Position numbers and translations under genes: made by a program
Notes under the pieces: model-generated
What the model saw: the letters and a program-made list of their open reading frames with translations, nothing else
What the model was told of the DNA's origin: nothing
Database searches by the model: none
Shown here: one piece after another, positions 55,621 to 63,850 of the stretch
Numbering within the stretch: position 1 is the stretch's first letter
Layout: each line of letters opens with the position of its first letter
NCBI GenBank assembly: GCA_900318775.1
Contig: ONLY01000003.1
Location: 124,001-188,000 of the forward strand
Direction: 5' to 3'
From: an uncultured Prevotellaceae bacterium
GTDB lineage: Bacteria > Bacteroidota > Bacteroidia > Bacteroidales > Bacteroidaceae
DNA: 64,000 nt

Positions 55621-58600
55621 TTATTGGAGTCTCACTCCGGCAGCGTCACACTTCTGTGTGAAGGCGCTGTAGGTGGACTGCAGGTAGTTGTCAAGACTCT
55701 GTGACTTCTTCATGTATTTTGCTTTTGCCTTAGTGTCAGCGTTGGCCAAGTCGTTGTAGACGTCTTGAATCATGGCAAGGGCATAAATATCCTGATGGCA
55801 ATCTCTGCTGCTGTTGGCAAAGTATGCGTTGCTGAGCGAGAGATACCATGCTACATACTCTTTGGAGCGCTTCTCTATCTGCTCGAGGATGGGCAATGCC
55901 TTGTCATACTGTCCACAAGCGATGTAGGCGTTCACGATTTCGAGCGAGGCGCTGCCCACATCGTGAGGCACGTTGTAGGCAGGTATCTCTTCGGTGCACT
56001 TTGCCAATGCCTTTTTAGCCTTGTCGAACTTGCCTTCCTTCACCAGATTGGTGATGAGGTTAGCAAACCAGCGGCGGTGCGTGTAGCACATGCGCATGGT
56101 GGTCTCGTCAATGTAAAGGCCAGGCTGCTTCAGGTTGCCGTAGCGGTACTTGTTCATCATGTTGTCGTACATCTTCTCGGTGTCGCAGACCGTGTTCAGC
56201 GGCTGGTTGACGGCGAAGGTGAACGGCGTGATGCGCCAAGCGATGCCCTCCTGCATGAAGTGGTAAAAGAGGTTGCCGTAGTTGCTGGCCCCCACAGTGG
56301 TGGACATATAGAGCGGGCGAGAGAAGTTGCTCTGTGCGATGAGCTCGAGCATCATGGTGAAGCTCTTCGACACGCGCCCCTGCCCCTTGAGGCTAATGAC
56401 CATCTGGTCGGGGATGGAATCGCCAACAATCTTCATGCCCGAGCGGCGCACAGCGTCCTTATCGACTGTAACAAAGAGCGTGTCGCTTGGCAGGCAGGAG
56501 GGGAGTCCGTTCACCAGCTCGCGGTCGGCCTCTGAGAGGCCTTCGTAGTCCTGCAGCACAAACTTCCTGATGGCTGTCTTCAGCTCAAAAGGATTGTCGC
56601 CCCACAAGCGCTTGGCCAAAGCAGAGTCTTTTGCAGCCACCTCACGAACAATGTCCTTGATGGTGACGCCTTCAGCCAGCTCCGGATTCACATCTATCAT
56701 CTCATGCTTGCCGCTAGTGTACTGGTAGCGCTTCCACGAGATGGGGAGTGGGCTCGACTGGCCTTCGCCATCGTAAGCGGGACGCTTCATCTGGTCGATG
56801 TACCAGTCGGTCTGCAAATAAGAAAGGTTACAAACACGCACGTCGGTGCGGTTGCCCTCTGTATCCTCGTTATACCACAACGGGAAGGTGTCGTTGTCAC
56901 CATTGGTGAAGATGACGCCATCGTGTGGAATAGTCTCAAGATAGTTCAATCCGAAGTCACGGCACACATAGCGGCCAGAACGGTCGTGGTCGTCCCACGT
57001 CTGGCTCACCATCTGCGCTGGCACGGCCACAGCGGGCACCATGCCCACCAGAGCGGCCACGATAGCAGCCTTGCGCGCCTCCATCTTCTTCGAGAGCCAA
57101 GTGCCCAGCAACTCGTAGATAGCTGCGATACCCAATCCACACCACATGGAGAAGGCGTAGAACGAACCAGCATATGCGTAGTCGCGCTCACGAGGCTGTA
57201 GAGGTGTCTGGTTCAGGTAGATGACGATGGCGATGCCTGTCATGAAGAAGAGGAAGAACACTACCCAGAACTGCTGAATGCCCTTCTTGTCGCGGAAAGC
57301 TTGCCAGAAGAAGCCGAGCAGACCTAAAATAAGCGGCAGGCAGTAGAAGACGTTATGTCCCTTGTTCTCCTTCAAGTCGGATGGCAGCTTGTCTTGATTG
57401 CCCAGACGCGCGTTGTCGAGGACTGAGAAGCCGGACAGCCAGTTGCCGTGCTCCAGTTCGCCATTGCCCTGCAAGTCGTTCTGACGCCCAGCGAAGTTCC
57501 ACATGAAGTAGCGCCAGTACATCCAGTTCATCTGATAAGAGAGGAAAAAGCGGATGTTATCTATCTGACTTGGAATCTCCACGGTGCGAGACTCGCGACC
57601 CGGTATCCTGTATTCAACGGAATGGTAAGACACATTGCCCAACCAAGACTCGTAGGCCTGCACATGTGTGGGCTCATCGCTGTAGATGCGAGGGAAGAGC
57701 ATACACTGGTCGGAAGGGTACTTGAGAGAGAATTTCTCGCGAATCATCACGTATTCATCCTTCTCGTCCTCATGCTCCTTGGCCTTGCGCTGATAGACTG
57801 GCGCACCCTTCTCTGTGGCCCATGACAAATAGCCGTCGCCATTGTCCTTAATCTCAGGCTGTGACTTGTAGGTCTGCCCATAGAGCAGAGGACGCTCGCC
57901 GTACTGCTCACGACCCAGATACTCGCCCAGCGTGAACACGTCCTCGGGTGAGTTTTGGTCCATGGGCGGGTTGGCTGTAGAACGGATGACGATGAGCGCA
58001 TAAGAGCTGTAGCCCACAGTCATCAGCGTCATGCAGAGTATGGCCGTGTTAAGGATGCGAGGGGTTGCCTTGCGTGTGTAGAAAAGCAGGACTGCAATCA
58101 AGCCCAGCACAACAATGCCAATGACAACAGATGCCACGCCATGCCCATAGAAAGGGATGCCGAGCAATGCGGTGCATACAATGAACGAGATGTACATGCG
58201 GTTCTCGCTTTTGGCCTGAGTTGTCTCCCACAATGCCCACACCAGCGTGATGGCCAGCAGGGTGAGGTAGATGTAAAGACCTATGTTGTAGGACATGCCC
58301 AACGTGTTGACAAACAGCAGCTCAAACCATCCACCCACTTTCACGATGCCAGGCACAATGCCGTAGAGCACCGCTGCCACGATGACTACCGAAACTCCCA
58401 GCACTATGAGAGAGCCTTTGCCTGTGGGGTTCTTGCACATCTTGTAGTAATAGACGAGCACGATGGCTGGAATGCAGAGAAGGTTCAAGAGGTGCACGCC
58501 AATGGAGAGACCCACCAAATAGGCGATGAACACAATCCAGCGGTCTGAATGTGGCGCGTCAGCGTTGTCTTCCCACTTGAGGATGAGCCAGAACACCAAG

Positions 58601-59064
58601 GCTGTGAAGAAGCTGGAGAATGCATACACCTCGCCTTCCACAGCAGAGAACCAGAAGGTGTCTGACCATGTGTAGATGAGGGCACCAGCGATGCCGCTTC
58701 CCATCACGGCAATCAGCTGACTCAACGTGGGTTCAGCACCGTCCTTAACCAGCAGTTTCTTGGCCAGATGGGTCACGCTCCAGAATAGGAACAGGATGCA
58801 GCCAGCGCTCAGGAAGGCATTCATCATGTTGATCATCTTGGCTATTTGCGAAGCGTCGCTAGCAAAGAGCGAGAAGAAGTTGCCAAAGAGCATGAAGAAG
58901 GGTGCGCCAGGAGGGTGACCCACCTCCAGCTTGGCTGCTGTGGTGATGAACTCAGGGCAGTCCCAGAAGCTTGCCGTGGGTTCGATGGTGGAACAGTAGG
59001 TGAAGGCCGCTATGGCAAACACAACCCATCCCGCCACATTATTTATTATATTGTATCTTTTCAT
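55621..59064 (-). CDS. DUF2723 multi-pass membrane protein (GT-C-like)
   Basis: 1147 aa. The N-terminal segment (SFWDCPEFITTAAKLEVGHPPGAP) is the DUF2723 signature, resembling the first loop of GT-C fold glycosyltransferases with an acidic residue pair; about a dozen membrane segments span 1-700. A large extracytoplasmic part follows (GVIFTNGDNDTFPLWY near 710), then TPR-like helices (ALPILEQIEKRSKEYVAWYLSLSNAYF, written here in parts: ALPILEQIEKRS and AWYLSLSNAYF). Related proteins are proposed protein O-mannosyltransferases; in Bacteroidetes this could concern O-glycosylation of exported proteins. It starts 2 nt after the FKBP stop. Confidence 0.85.
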   Translation of the reverse strand: MKRYNIINNVAGWVVFAIAAFTYCSTIEPTASFWDCPEFITTAAKLEVGHPPGAPFFMLFGNFFSLFASDASQIAKMINMMNAFLSAGCILFLFWSVTHLAKKLLVKDGAEPTLSQLIAVMGSGIAGALIYTWSDTFWFSAVEGEVYAFSSFFTALVFWLILKWEDNADAPHSDRWIVFIAYLVGLSIGVHLLNLLCIPAIVLVYYYKMCKNPTGKGSLIVLGVSVVIVAAVLYGIVPGIVKVGGWFELLFVNTLGMSYNIGLYIYLTLLAITLVWALWETTQAKSENRMYISFIVCTALLGIPFYGHGVASVVIGIVVLGLIAVLLFYTRKATPRILNTAILCMTLMTVGYSSYALIVIRSTANPPMDQNSPEDVFTLGEYLGREQYGERPLLYGQTYKSQPEIKDNGDGYLSWATEKGAPVYQRKAKEHEDEKDEYVMIREKFSLKYPSDQCMLFPRIYSDEPTHVQAYESWLGNVSYHSVEYRIPGRESRTVEIPSQIDNIRFFLSYQMNWMYWRYFMWNFAGRQNDLQGNGELEHGNWLSGFSVLDNARLGNQDKLPSDLKENKGHNVFYCLPLILGLLGFFWQAFRDKKGIQQFWVVFFLFFMTGIAIVIYLNQTPLQPRERDYAYAGSFYAFSMWCGLGIAAIYELLGTWLSKKMEARKAAIVAALVGMVPAVAVPAQMVSQTWDDHDRSGRYVCRDFGLNYLETIPHDGVIFTNGDNDTFPLWYNEDTEGNRTDVRVCNLSYLQTDWYIDQMKRPAYDGEGQSSPLPISWKRYQYTSGKHEMIDVNPELAEGVTIKDIVREVAAKDSALAKRLWGDNPFELKTAIRKFVLQDYEGLSEADRELVNGLPSCLPSDTLFVTVDKDAVRRSGMKIVGDSIPDQMVISLKGQGRVSKSFTMMLELIAQSNFSRPLYMSTTVGASNYGNLFYHFMQEGIAWRITPFTFAVNQPLNTVCDTEKMYDNMMNKYRYGNLKQPGLYIDETTMRMCYTHRRWFANLITNLVKEGKFDKAKKALAKCTEEIPAYNVPHDVGSASLEIVNAYIACGQYDKALPILEQIEKRSKEYVAWYLSLSNAYFANSSRDCHQDIYALAMIQDVYNDLANADTKAKAKYMKKSQSLDNYLQSTYSAFTQKCDAAGVRLQ

Positions 59065-59066
59065 TG

Positions 59067-60086
59067 TTACTGTTCAATTCCATGAAGTTTCACCTTGAAG
59101 ATGAGAGCTGAATAAGGCTTGATGGTTTTTCCAGCTTCGTTTTCTCCATAAGCCAATTGATATGGGATGTAAAGCTCCCATTCAGAACCTACTGGCATGA
59201 GCTGAAGGGCTTCAGTCCAACCCTTGATGACCTGGTTCACCTTGAATGAGGTAGGCTGGCCGCGCTCGTAGCTGCTGTCGAACACAGTACCGTCGATGAG
59301 CTTGCCTTCGTAGTCAACATTCACTTTCGAGGTAGCTGTAGGTATTTCGCCTGAGCCCATCGTAAGCACCTTGTACTGCAAGCCGCTGGCTGTTGTCTTC
59401 ACGCCTTCCTTCACCTTGTTCTCCTCGAGGAACTTCTCGCCTGCGGCACGGTTAGGACCGTAGAGTTTCTCTTTGTTGAGAGCCTGACGCTCAGTAATTA
59501 CTGCCTGGAAATGGCGTGATGCGCTGTCGGGGGTGATTTCGCTTTCGCCCAGCAGACCTGCCACAATGCCACAAGCTACGATAGAAGGGCTGATGTGCAT
59601 GTCAGGGTCGGCAGAATAATAGTCTTTAGAGAAAGACTGTGCCATTGAGACAATCTGTCCACCCACCTGAAAACCAGAGTTGTATGCAGATTTCTCCTTG
59701 TCGTCAGGATTGACTGAAGCACGATCGAGGATGCCTTCAACAAACTGGCCAAGGTTGACTTTCTCCACATTGAACTGCTGAGCTGCGTACTGCTCCAGAC
59801 CCATGGACTGAGCGATACCGAACTCATAGCCAATTGAGTCGCCTGCGTTGGCCATAGCTGGCTTCTCCACCTTCATGGCTGGCTTGCCTGTCTTCTGAGC
59901 CTCAATGAATGCAGCAAGGTCGGCTTTCTGCTTCTCCTTAAACGCCTTCAGGTCGGCTGCATCCTTTACCTTCTTTGCCTTGGCAGCTTCTTTAGCCGCC
60001 CAGATGGAGTCCTTCGCCTCCGTCTGCGCAATAGCAGCGCCTGCCATTGCAAACGCTGCTATTGTCAATACGAGTATCTTCTTCAT
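59067..60086 (-). CDS. FKBP-type peptidyl-prolyl isomerase, exported, with N-terminal charged insert
   Basis: 339 aa. A signal peptide (MKKILVLTIAAFAMAGAAIA) is followed by a Lys/Ala-rich charged helical stretch (about 25-65), the Mip/FkpA-like dimerisation domain, and the FKBP domain (VDYEGKLIDGTVFDSSYERG, WTEALQLMPVGSEWELYIPY, ALIFKVKLHGI). Periplasmic chaperone and prolyl isomerase. It lies between a paralogous FKBP lipoprotein gene and DUF2723 in one operon. Confidence 0.92.
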   Translation of the reverse strand: MKKILVLTIAAFAMAGAAIAQTEAKDSIWAAKEAAKAKKVKDAADLKAFKEKQKADLAAFIEAQKTGKPAMKVEKPAMANAGDSIGYEFGIAQSMGLEQYAAQQFNVEKVNLGQFVEGILDRASVNPDDKEKSAYNSGFQVGGQIVSMAQSFSKDYYSADPDMHISPSIVACGIVAGLLGESEITPDSASRHFQAVITERQALNKEKLYGPNRAAGEKFLEENKVKEGVKTTASGLQYKVLTMGSGEIPTATSKVNVDYEGKLIDGTVFDSSYERGQPTSFKVNQVIKGWTEALQLMPVGSEWELYIPYQLAYGENEAGKTIKPYSALIFKVKLHGIEQ

Positions 60087-60108
60087 AATCTAAATGATTG
60101 AGAGCCGA

Positions 60109-60975
60109 TTACTTCAACACTTCGATGGTGAACACCAATACAGAGAATGGCTTAATCATGCCCTGGTTGGCTGAGCCGTAGGCCAGTTCCTGAGGGATAG
60201 TCACTTCCCACTTTGAACCTGCAGGCATCATCTTCAGCGCCTCAACCCAACCTTTGATGACACGTCGTGGCTGAGCCATATCAACGGTGAATGGCATGTT
60301 GCGCTCATAGCTGCTGTCGAACACAGTGCCGTCAATGAGCTTGCCTTCGTAGTTCACCTGCAACTTGGTGGTATCAGTAGGCAGGGCGCCTGTACCCTCA
60401 ACGAGCACCTTGTACTGCAAGCCGCTGGCTGTAGTCTTCACGCCTTCCTTCTTCTTATTCTGTGCCAAGTATTTCTCACCAGCAGCCTTGTTGTCAGCAA
60501 ACTGCTTCTCTGTGTTAGCTACACGGATAGGCTCCAGCTGCTTCTGGAACTCTTGGTATGCTTCCTCAGCAGTCAGGCTTGCCTTGCCCTTCATACCGTC
60601 AATCAGACCTGCCAGCATGCACTTCACGTTCACAGTCTTCGTTGTGTCGCCTGCATACACTTCCTGGCCAAGGCCTTCAACCATCTGCTGAATCTGCTTG
60701 CCCACGCCAAGACCCTTCATGTAAGCGTCCTTCTTGGGGTCTGACTCGTTCACTGCACCTTCCTTCATGCCCTTGATGAACTCGTCAATATAGGCAGAAT
60801 CCACATCAAACTGCATAGTAATGGCCTGCTTCAGACCTTCAGACTGAGCAACACCCCAATTGTAGGCCAGTGAATCAACACCATCCTTGAGGTCGGCACT
60901 GTTGCCGCCATCGCAAGAAACCATTGTCATGGCAGTCATTGCAACAGCAGCTGCCATCATCATCATTTTTTTCAT
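60109..60975 (-). CDS. FKBP-type peptidyl-prolyl isomerase, lipoprotein
   Basis: 288 aa. Signal with lipobox TMVSC (Cys about 21), then the dimerisation helices and the FKBP domain (VNYEGKLIDGTVFDSSYERN, WVEALKMMPAGSKWEVTIPQ, PFSVLVFTIEVL). It shares a near-identical stretch, YKVL-G-G--PT-T-KVNYEGKLIDGTVFDSSYER, with its neighbour, suggesting tandem duplication. First gene of the 60975-54919 operon; the -7 box TATCTTTG is at 61081-61088, leaving a leader of about 100 nt that contains a perfect 18-bp palindrome. Confidence 0.93.
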   Translation of the reverse strand: MKKMMMMAAAVAMTAMTMVSCDGGNSADLKDGVDSLAYNWGVAQSEGLKQAITMQFDVDSAYIDEFIKGMKEGAVNESDPKKDAYMKGLGVGKQIQQMVEGLGQEVYAGDTTKTVNVKCMLAGLIDGMKGKASLTAEEAYQEFQKQLEPIRVANTEKQFADNKAAGEKYLAQNKKKEGVKTTASGLQYKVLVEGTGALPTDTTKLQVNYEGKLIDGTVFDSSYERNMPFTVDMAQPRRVIKGWVEALKMMPAGSKWEVTIPQELAYGSANQGMIKPFSVLVFTIEVLK

Positions 60976-61046
60976 TGTCTTTATTATTTTTTAGATTTTA
61001 GTAATGAATATCAATCTTTCAGCGTCTTGCCTCACAAACATATACA

Positions 61047-61064
61047 CCTGCATACGTATGCAGG
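61047..61064. promoter_or_regulatory. Perfect 18-bp palindrome in the FKBP operon leader
   Basis: CCTGCATACGTATGCAGG lies between the -7 box (61081-61088) and the start codon (60975). It is nested in a wider inverted repeat, CTTGCCT (61026-61032) and AGGCAAG (61062-61068). It could be an operator for a dimeric regulator or an RNA hairpin near the 5' end. Confidence 0.65.
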
Positions 61065-61080
61065 CAAGCACAAAATCATG

Positions 61081-61088
61081 CAAAGATA
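61081..61088 (-). promoter_or_regulatory. -7 promoter box of the FKBP-DUF2723 operon
   Basis: TATCTTTG on the minus strand; no TTTG at 20-nt spacing. Confidence 0.55.
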
Positions 61089-61243
61089 ATGTTTCTTTCG
61101 CTGATTTTCCGCTCTGCTATCGCTAAAAAGTATACATTTTAATGTTTTTTGTATAATAATGTGTAGAATTGCCATTAAACACACGTGCCCTTAGAAACCT
61201 TTACGCCCACCACGAATGGGCCCTGAAAACCTGCATATCCCCC

Positions 61244-61450
61244 AAAGACCACCCTAGGGTGCTTCAAGCAATAAACCCGAACGAACATTAGCATCCGCCC
61301 TAAACAAACAACAGCATTCACCCTAAACGGTCATTAGCATTCGCCCAGAGCGAACAAACATGCTCGCCCTGCGCATCATAAACTGTGCACGGTGCGCAAT
61401 AAATAATGCGCACCGTGCACGAAAAAACACGCGCACCGTGCGCCACTAGT
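61244..61450. repeat. Nine-unit drifting tandem array, period 23
   Basis: Units start at 61244, 61267, 61290, 61313, 61336, 61359, 61382, 61405 and 61428. Central units read AGCATYCRCCCTAAAC; the last three are palindromic around GCACSGTGC (TGCACGGTGCGCA, TGCGCACCGTGCAC, GCGCACCGTGCGC). Unit 61359 (ATGCTCGCCCTGCGC) looks intermediate. The phase is kept throughout although the sequence changes. The first unit is weak. No gene is seen between 60975 and 61528. Confidence 0.75.
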
Positions 61451-61527
61451 TGCGAAAAGAGTGGGGCAAAGACTGCTCAAATTCACACCCTGCGAACACG
61501 CTCAAGCACGCTGGCAGAAAAAGAAAA

Positions 61528-61552
61528 CGGTGAATCCAAATTGGAATCACCG
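61528..61552. terminator. Intrinsic terminator
   Basis: CGGTGAATCCAA / TTGGAATCACCG with one mismatch, T-rich on the right and A-rich (T-rich on minus) on the left. It probably ends the minus-strand transcript starting near 62130. Confidence 0.75.
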
Positions 61553-61693
61553 CTCTTTATATATTCTTTTTTTAATTCTTTCTTTTTTTAATGTTGGAGC
61601 GCAACTTAATCGTTCTCTCCTCCTGTGAGAAACTCAAGTGCCCTATTGCACTGAGTTCTTACGGATTCTTACTTTGCAGATATCAACCTTAGC

Positions 61694-61771
61694 TTATTTG
61701 AAGATTGACACGTTGCTAACGATAACTGCTACAGATACGATAGCTACTGCGATAATAGTCATAGTTTCCAT
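61694..61771 (-). CDS. 25-residue single-span membrane peptide
   Basis: A short gene: ATG at 61771-61769 and TAA at 61694. The product starts METMTIIAVAIVSVAVIV and ends SNVSIFK, one hydrophobic helix of about 18 residues with a short polar tail. A textbook Shine-Dalgarno AAGGAG (61780-61785) lies 8 nt before the ATG, unusual for Bacteroidetes where such sites are rare. It is preceded by a leader of about 360 nt from the promoter at 62137-62169 and followed by a terminator at 61528-61552. Unknown function; membrane stress peptides and type I toxins have this shape, but no antitoxin RNA is evident. Confidence 0.7.
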   Translation of the reverse strand: METMTIIAVAIVSVAVIVSNVSIFK

Positions 61772-62130
61772 AAAACAATCTCCTTTCTTATTTTACTAAT
61801 AGTTATTGATTTGTGCTTAACTAAACCTTCTTTACTAACTTTATCTCTAACCTTGATTCATCCCAACAATCTTGTTTACCTCAAATGATTGAGTCTGCAT
61901 GACTGAGACAGAATCTATATGTTGTTTTAATACGAACTTTCAAAAAATTGGAGGAGGGCCTCTCACGAGGACCTAACTCCTAAATAACAATCTTTTACTA
62001 ACCTAAATCTAATACCTTTACCAAAACCTATATGATAGAAAAACTAACCTATGTTCTTATTACCTATGCTCTGTTATGATGTCTCAGGAACTTCTCAGTC
62101 ACTCTCTTGCGACCACCTTGTTTCCTTTTG
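61772..62130 (-). ncRNA. Long structured leader of the small-peptide transcript
   Basis: About 360 nt between predicted transcription start and the 25-aa gene. The RNA has a hairpin with CCUC-GUGA-GAGG, a GNRA tetraloop (61959-61970 on the DNA), extended by GG/CC pairs. The motif AGGTTAGTAAA and close variants recur several times (for example near 61820, 62000 and 62055). A 22-codon basic frame at the 5' end lacks a normal start codon. It may be a regulatory leader or an independent ncRNA; no known family recognised. Confidence 0.5.
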
Positions 62131-62136
62131 ACGATG

Positions 62137-62169
62137 CAAAGGTACGGCCTTTTTCACACCCAAAACAAA
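62137..62169 (-). promoter_or_regulatory. Promoter of the leader/small-peptide transcript
   Basis: Minus strand: -33 TTTG (62166-62169), 21 nt, -7 TACCTTTG (62137-62144). Confidence 0.75.
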
Positions 62170-62222
62170 TAAAGCAATAGATTTCAACAAAAAAATACGA
62201 TTTTATTGACACATATCAATGT

Positions 62223-62271
62223 TTGTGCACGCACACACAACAAAACACACTCAAATTGTGTGCGCACACAA
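62223..62271. repeat. GTGTGCGCAC-type palindromes upstream of the small-peptide promoter
   Basis: TTGTGTGCGCACACAA (62256-62271) is a perfect 16-bp palindrome; TTGTGCACGCACACACAA (62223-62240) is an imperfect copy. They lie 55-100 bp upstream of the minus-strand promoter. Otherwise 62170-62364 holds no gene that I can see. Confidence 0.6.
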
Positions 62272-62364
62272 CCCTTGACTCAAGATAGGGAAATAAGCCC
62301 AAAAGCCCCAATACAAAGCAAAAACAATAGCATTACATTATTTAATAGCCCGTGGGCGGGATAA

Positions 62365-62859
62365 AAACAGCATGCAGAAGGACGAACAAGCAGTGAGGGC
62401 CTTCAACAAGATGGCGCTGGCAGCGCTGGCAACAAAAGAAACAATGTAGCGGCATCTGAGCAACTCAAACCGACCGACCTGCGTGATGGAGTGAAGCCAG
62501 ATAGTGCAGAGTTGGATGCAGATGAGGCAAAAGCAAAAGCACAGGGTAAGTTTGGAACGATTTATCTCCAGTTCAAAGGCAAGGCAAAGGAGGCTGGCAA
62601 TTACAAGATGGGGCATGTCAAGATTGATGGCTATGATGTCACCATCGAGAATCCAAAAGGCTCAACTCGCAGCGGCAAGGATGCAAGGCGTATTTATAGC
62701 AGCCACAGATGGATATGACCGTAAGGACAATGTTTATGACACCGTATGGGCGCGCGTGCATCGCAGTACACGTACAATAAATATCACCACAAGCATATAC
62801 ACGACGCTTCCTGGCAGCACCCTATAGGACACTTACCCAAGTCTGTTGACAGGTTTTAG
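62365..62859 (+). pseudogene. Decayed fragment of a phage/ICE large polyvalent-type protein
   Basis: Frame 1 from 62365 reads KPTDLRDGVKPDSAELDADE, then GTIYLQFKGKAKEA and GHVKIDGYDVTIENPKGS, which I recognise as a segment common in large multi-domain proteins of Bacteroidetes phages and conjugative elements. It breaks near 62680-62716: the coding signal moves to frame 2 (AATDGYDRKDNVYDTVWARV), then returns to frame 1 (YNKYHHKHIHDASW, PIGHLPKSVDRF) ending at 62859. At least two frameshifts and no start codon context, so it is a relic. No att site, integrase or other element gene was found nearby. Confidence 0.6.
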
Positions 62860-62941
62860 CAATAAACGGAGCAATTGGAGGGCGAAGCGGCTTGCAACCA
62901 AGAAAAATGAAGCGCTCGTAACAACATTTTCCTCAAAAGAC

Positions 62942-62972
62942 TTGGGAGTTTCGGGAAATAAGGGTATTTTTG
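62942..62972 (+). promoter_or_regulatory. Promoter of the sdh/frd operon
   Basis: -33 TTG core (62942-62944), 20 nt, -7 TATTTTTG (62965-62972); the ATG at 63034 is 61 nt further on. Confidence 0.65.
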
Positions 62973-63033
62973 CAGTTATTCATTCACGAAAAACAATATA
63001 AACATATTAATAACTTTAATTCTTTAACATTTT

Positions 63034-63741
63034 ATGTGGTTATGTAACTCTTCAATCGGAAGAAAGGTCGTCATGTCTGTAACAGGTCTGGCACTGATCC
63101 TCTTCCTGACGTTTCATGGATGCATGAACGTAGTGGCACTCTTCAGTGCAGAGGCGTACAACCAGATTTGCCAACTGCTCGGCTCTAACTGGTATGCCAT
63201 TGTGGCTACCTGCGGCTTGGCAGCCCTGATGGCAATTCACATCATCTACGCCTTCATCCTCACTTTCCAGAACCGTAAGGCACGCGGCAACAACAAGTAT
63301 GCCATCACAGACAAGCCCAAAGCAGTGGAGTGGGCAAGCCAGAACATGCTGGTGCTCGGCATCATCGTATGCCTCGGCCTTATTCTCCACCTGAAAGATT
63401 TCTGGGCCAACATGATGTGGGCTGAAATCATCGGCGCGGAAGGCGCTTACTCTCCAACAGACGGTTTCGGCTGGATTAAGTACACCTTCTCCAACCCCAT
63501 CTTCACCGGCATTTACCTCGTTTGGATTGTAGCCATCTGGTTCCACCTCACTCACGGCTTCTGGTCAGCCCTGCAGACACTCGGCATGAGCGGCCACACT
63601 TGGTTCCTCCGCTGGAAGTACATCGGCTACATTTGGTCAACTTTGGTGATGGCACTCTTCGCCATCGTAGCCATTGCCTTCACTGTATGCCCAGACTCTC
63701 TTGGTGGCATGGACGGCAAGGTTGTTCCTTTCTGGATGTAA
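63034..63741 (+). CDS. sdhC: Succinate dehydrogenase/fumarate reductase cytochrome b subunit
   Basis: 235-aa di-heme membrane anchor of complex II. Five hydrophobic helices are visible; His residues that can bind heme are in LFLTFHGCMN, ALMAIHIIYAF, LILHLKDFW, and WFHLTHGFWSALQ. This is the B-type single-subunit anchor of Bacteroidetes and epsilonproteobacteria, which in fermentative Prevotella works mainly as fumarate reductase with menaquinol. The flavoprotein gene follows after 109 nt. Confidence 0.95.
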   Translation: MWLCNSSIGRKVVMSVTGLALILFLTFHGCMNVVALFSAEAYNQICQLLGSNWYAIVATCGLAALMAIHIIYAFILTFQNRKARGNNKYAITDKPKAVEWASQNMLVLGIIVCLGLILHLKDFWANMMWAEIIGAEGAYSPTDGFGWIKYTFSNPIFTGIYLVWIVAIWFHLTHGFWSALQTLGMSGHTWFLRWKYIGYIWSTLVMALFAIVAIAFTVCPDSLGGMDGKVVPFWM

Positions 63742-63850
63742 ATCCATGCACAATTGGGTTCTATTTACAATGCACCGTCTGCCATATGGCAAGGAATGAC
63801 ATTGCAAATAAAAAATGTAAATTGCAAATCACAAAATTGTAGATCAAATT

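Noticed and set aside
46743-60975. Horizontal transfer to explain three FKBP genes
   Set aside because: Several FKBP paralogues are usual in Bacteroidetes, and the genes look compositionally like their neighbours.
61406-61591. 61-codon plus-strand frame over the repeat array
   Set aside because: It begins inside the palindromic array, crosses a terminator and has no coding character.
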